Shown piece by piece: positions 60,101 through 64,000 of a stretch of 64,000 nt of DNA (its first letter is position 1; each line of letters starts with the position of its first letter). The stretch comes from Hetaerina americana (Eukaryota > Arthropoda > Insecta > Odonata > Calopterygidae), in contig JAKTNV010000014.1 of assembly GCA_022747635.1 (NCBI GenBank), positions 7,451,610-7,515,609 on the forward strand, written 5' to 3'. The notes beneath the pieces were generated by a model that was not told where the DNA came from, did no database searches, and saw only the letters and a list, made by a program, of their open reading frames with translations. The translations under genes and the position numbers were made by a program.

Positions 60101-61555
60101 GAGGCAGTTAAATTAGATAATGACATGTTTTATTAAATCTGTAACTTTTCCATTTTAATGGTTGAGTATGTTGATTTTCCACCTTTCTCAATCATAATTC
60201 TTGCGTAAATAATTGGGAAAAAAATGTTTAGGGGAAAATTATCAAGCTATCGCTTTGCAATTCGTATCTTATATAGCAGCAGGGCCCTCGTTTTATTGCG
60301 AGTAACAGCCATAGCAACTCTAAGATAACCTCTGTAATTGCCCTGGGAACCTATAGGTATCTAAAGGAGAGAAATTAACCCTCCTTCCCTGTTGCGGGAA
60401 ATTAAAAAGCCGTTGGCATTAGTAATAGCTTACATCTACCATCACATATTAAACCAAGGCTGTCATATTTTAATGGAAACTCTTCAAATATAAACATTCG
60501 TTTAGGAATTTAGAGAATCTTCATCCTATATTAGTTAGCATTTATTTTCATACCAAGAGTTTTCCAGAAAATTATAATAATTAGTGATGACTATTATAAT
60601 GTGATAAGTTATTGCTAATGTATAATTTTGCAACAGCTATAAAATAAAAATGCTCATTGCCAAATTTAAGATAATTCACCAGTAAAATGATTTCCCCATG
60701 AGACTTCTCTTTTTTAAAAGCCTCTGCTTAATTTCAACGATTTTTAAGTATAAGAGGCGGTAAAAATGATTTGGCCAGAACGCTTGTTCATTTATTACAC
60801 AAAAAGATCAAAAGTATTTCCATAAATACTTAACGAATATTTTGCATTAATAATAATTTAAATTACAATCGGAAAAAATAATTTCATTATTTAACTATTA
60901 TAAGTGTTTGCCAGTAAAATTTATTTTAATTATCCAAATTTATAAGCCATTAATGAAGATGACGAAAATAAAAAGCAGAAGACGAAATACAATTCTCTAA
61001 ATACTCTAAGACTAAGCACTACAACCATTGTTTCCAAGCATATTTAAAAACTCCAGATCATCTTCCTCAAAACACCGGAATTCTGATTTTTATTCGAGAA
61101 AATGTGAAGCTTTTTTATTTCGCGCGAACAAAACTTAACAGTGAAACCCTGAATTTTGATGGCGGTATAAATCAAAACCTTCCATTTCATATTTTTATCT
61201 TTCCTCACATTTTCCTTGAAAAATGGATCCCTTTCGCTCAACTAAATCCAACAAAATGTTTACTTCCTCCCACACATTCAAAAGGGAAATGGAGGGTGGG
61301 AGGAAAAGAGCACTCGGATACCTTACATCAGACTGTATTGACACTCTACATCGATGCGTGAAAATGACGCCCCGATCTTCGTCCGACATCACGATTGACC
61401 ACGTAATTGGGCGGAAAAGACGACCATCGCCACTAGGCGCGAAGGTTAATGGAGTTGAAACTGTTGGCTTCTATCGCTTCCGTGCACAGCGTTTCTCTTT
61501 CCTCTTAAAGTGAAAGGGAGCGAAATTTTTGGCTCCTTTCCCCAAGTCTCACCCC
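57197..61555. other. AT-rich DNA, no gene seen
   Basis: Over 4 kb without supportable features. 61230-61530 is CpG-richer, with an unrecognised 96-codon plus frame (61223-61513). Confidence 0.4.
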
Positions 61556-61559
61556 ATTA

Positions 61560-64000
<2,441 letters not shown>

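Overview
The window looks like non-coding DNA from a large, AT-rich animal genome, most likely an arthropod and probably an insect. The reasons are mariner transposons of several lineages, an RTE/BovB-like LINE with near-identical copies, Penelope-like retroelement fragments, very long (TA)n microsatellites, no bacterial-type gene packing, and long stretches with no readable gene. I could not identify the species. No complete host protein gene is visible. Two short stretches (33.7 kb on the minus strand, 44.9-45.6 kb on the plus strand) could be host exons, but the evidence is weak.

Layout. 1-6.5 kb: unassigned DNA with GC-richer patches. 6.6-10.0 kb: a nearly full-length RTE LINE between two (TA)n tracts, inactivated by a nonsense codon, a 1-nt deletion and a catalytic Asp to Asn change. 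12.5-13.0 kb: a 541-bp deletion derivative of a mariner. 14.6-16.7 kb: a GC- and CpG-rich, pyrimidine-biased stretch. 17.1-25.0 kb: a dense nest holding a 753-bp mariner derivative that keeps an intact DNA-binding ORF, a Penelope fragment, a structurally intact 1331-bp mariner, a foldback with a hammerhead-like motif, several RTE pieces in both orientations and a second Penelope fragment. 25-31 kb: mostly featureless. 31.3-32.6 kb: an old RTE copy on the minus strand. 33-48 kb: mostly unassigned, with GC-rich patches and a second hammerhead-like foldback at 43.7 kb. 48.9-50.2 kb: a decayed full-length mariner. 52.3-53.1 kb: a second 753-bp mariner derivative, inverted. 56.2-57.2 kb: a deleted mariner, (TA)n tracts and a tiny 5'-inverted RTE insertion. 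61.6-64.0 kb: a decayed Jockey-like LINE on the minus strand, interrupted by (TA)n and a young 5'-truncated RTE copy that runs off the window.

How the parts relate. The clearest theme is the link between (TA)n tracts and transposons: RTE tails, mariner target sites and Penelope ends all sit at TA repeats. The second theme is non-autonomous mariners. Three lineages have lost the DDD catalytic core while keeping the DNA-binding end, and one such derivative is present twice with the same length and the same deletion. An intact mariner of another lineage lies about 1.2 kb from one of them. The third theme is a repeated RNA-hairpin motif resembling the minimal hammerhead ribozymes known from Penelope-like elements. 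Its stem sequence differs between loci while pairing is kept.
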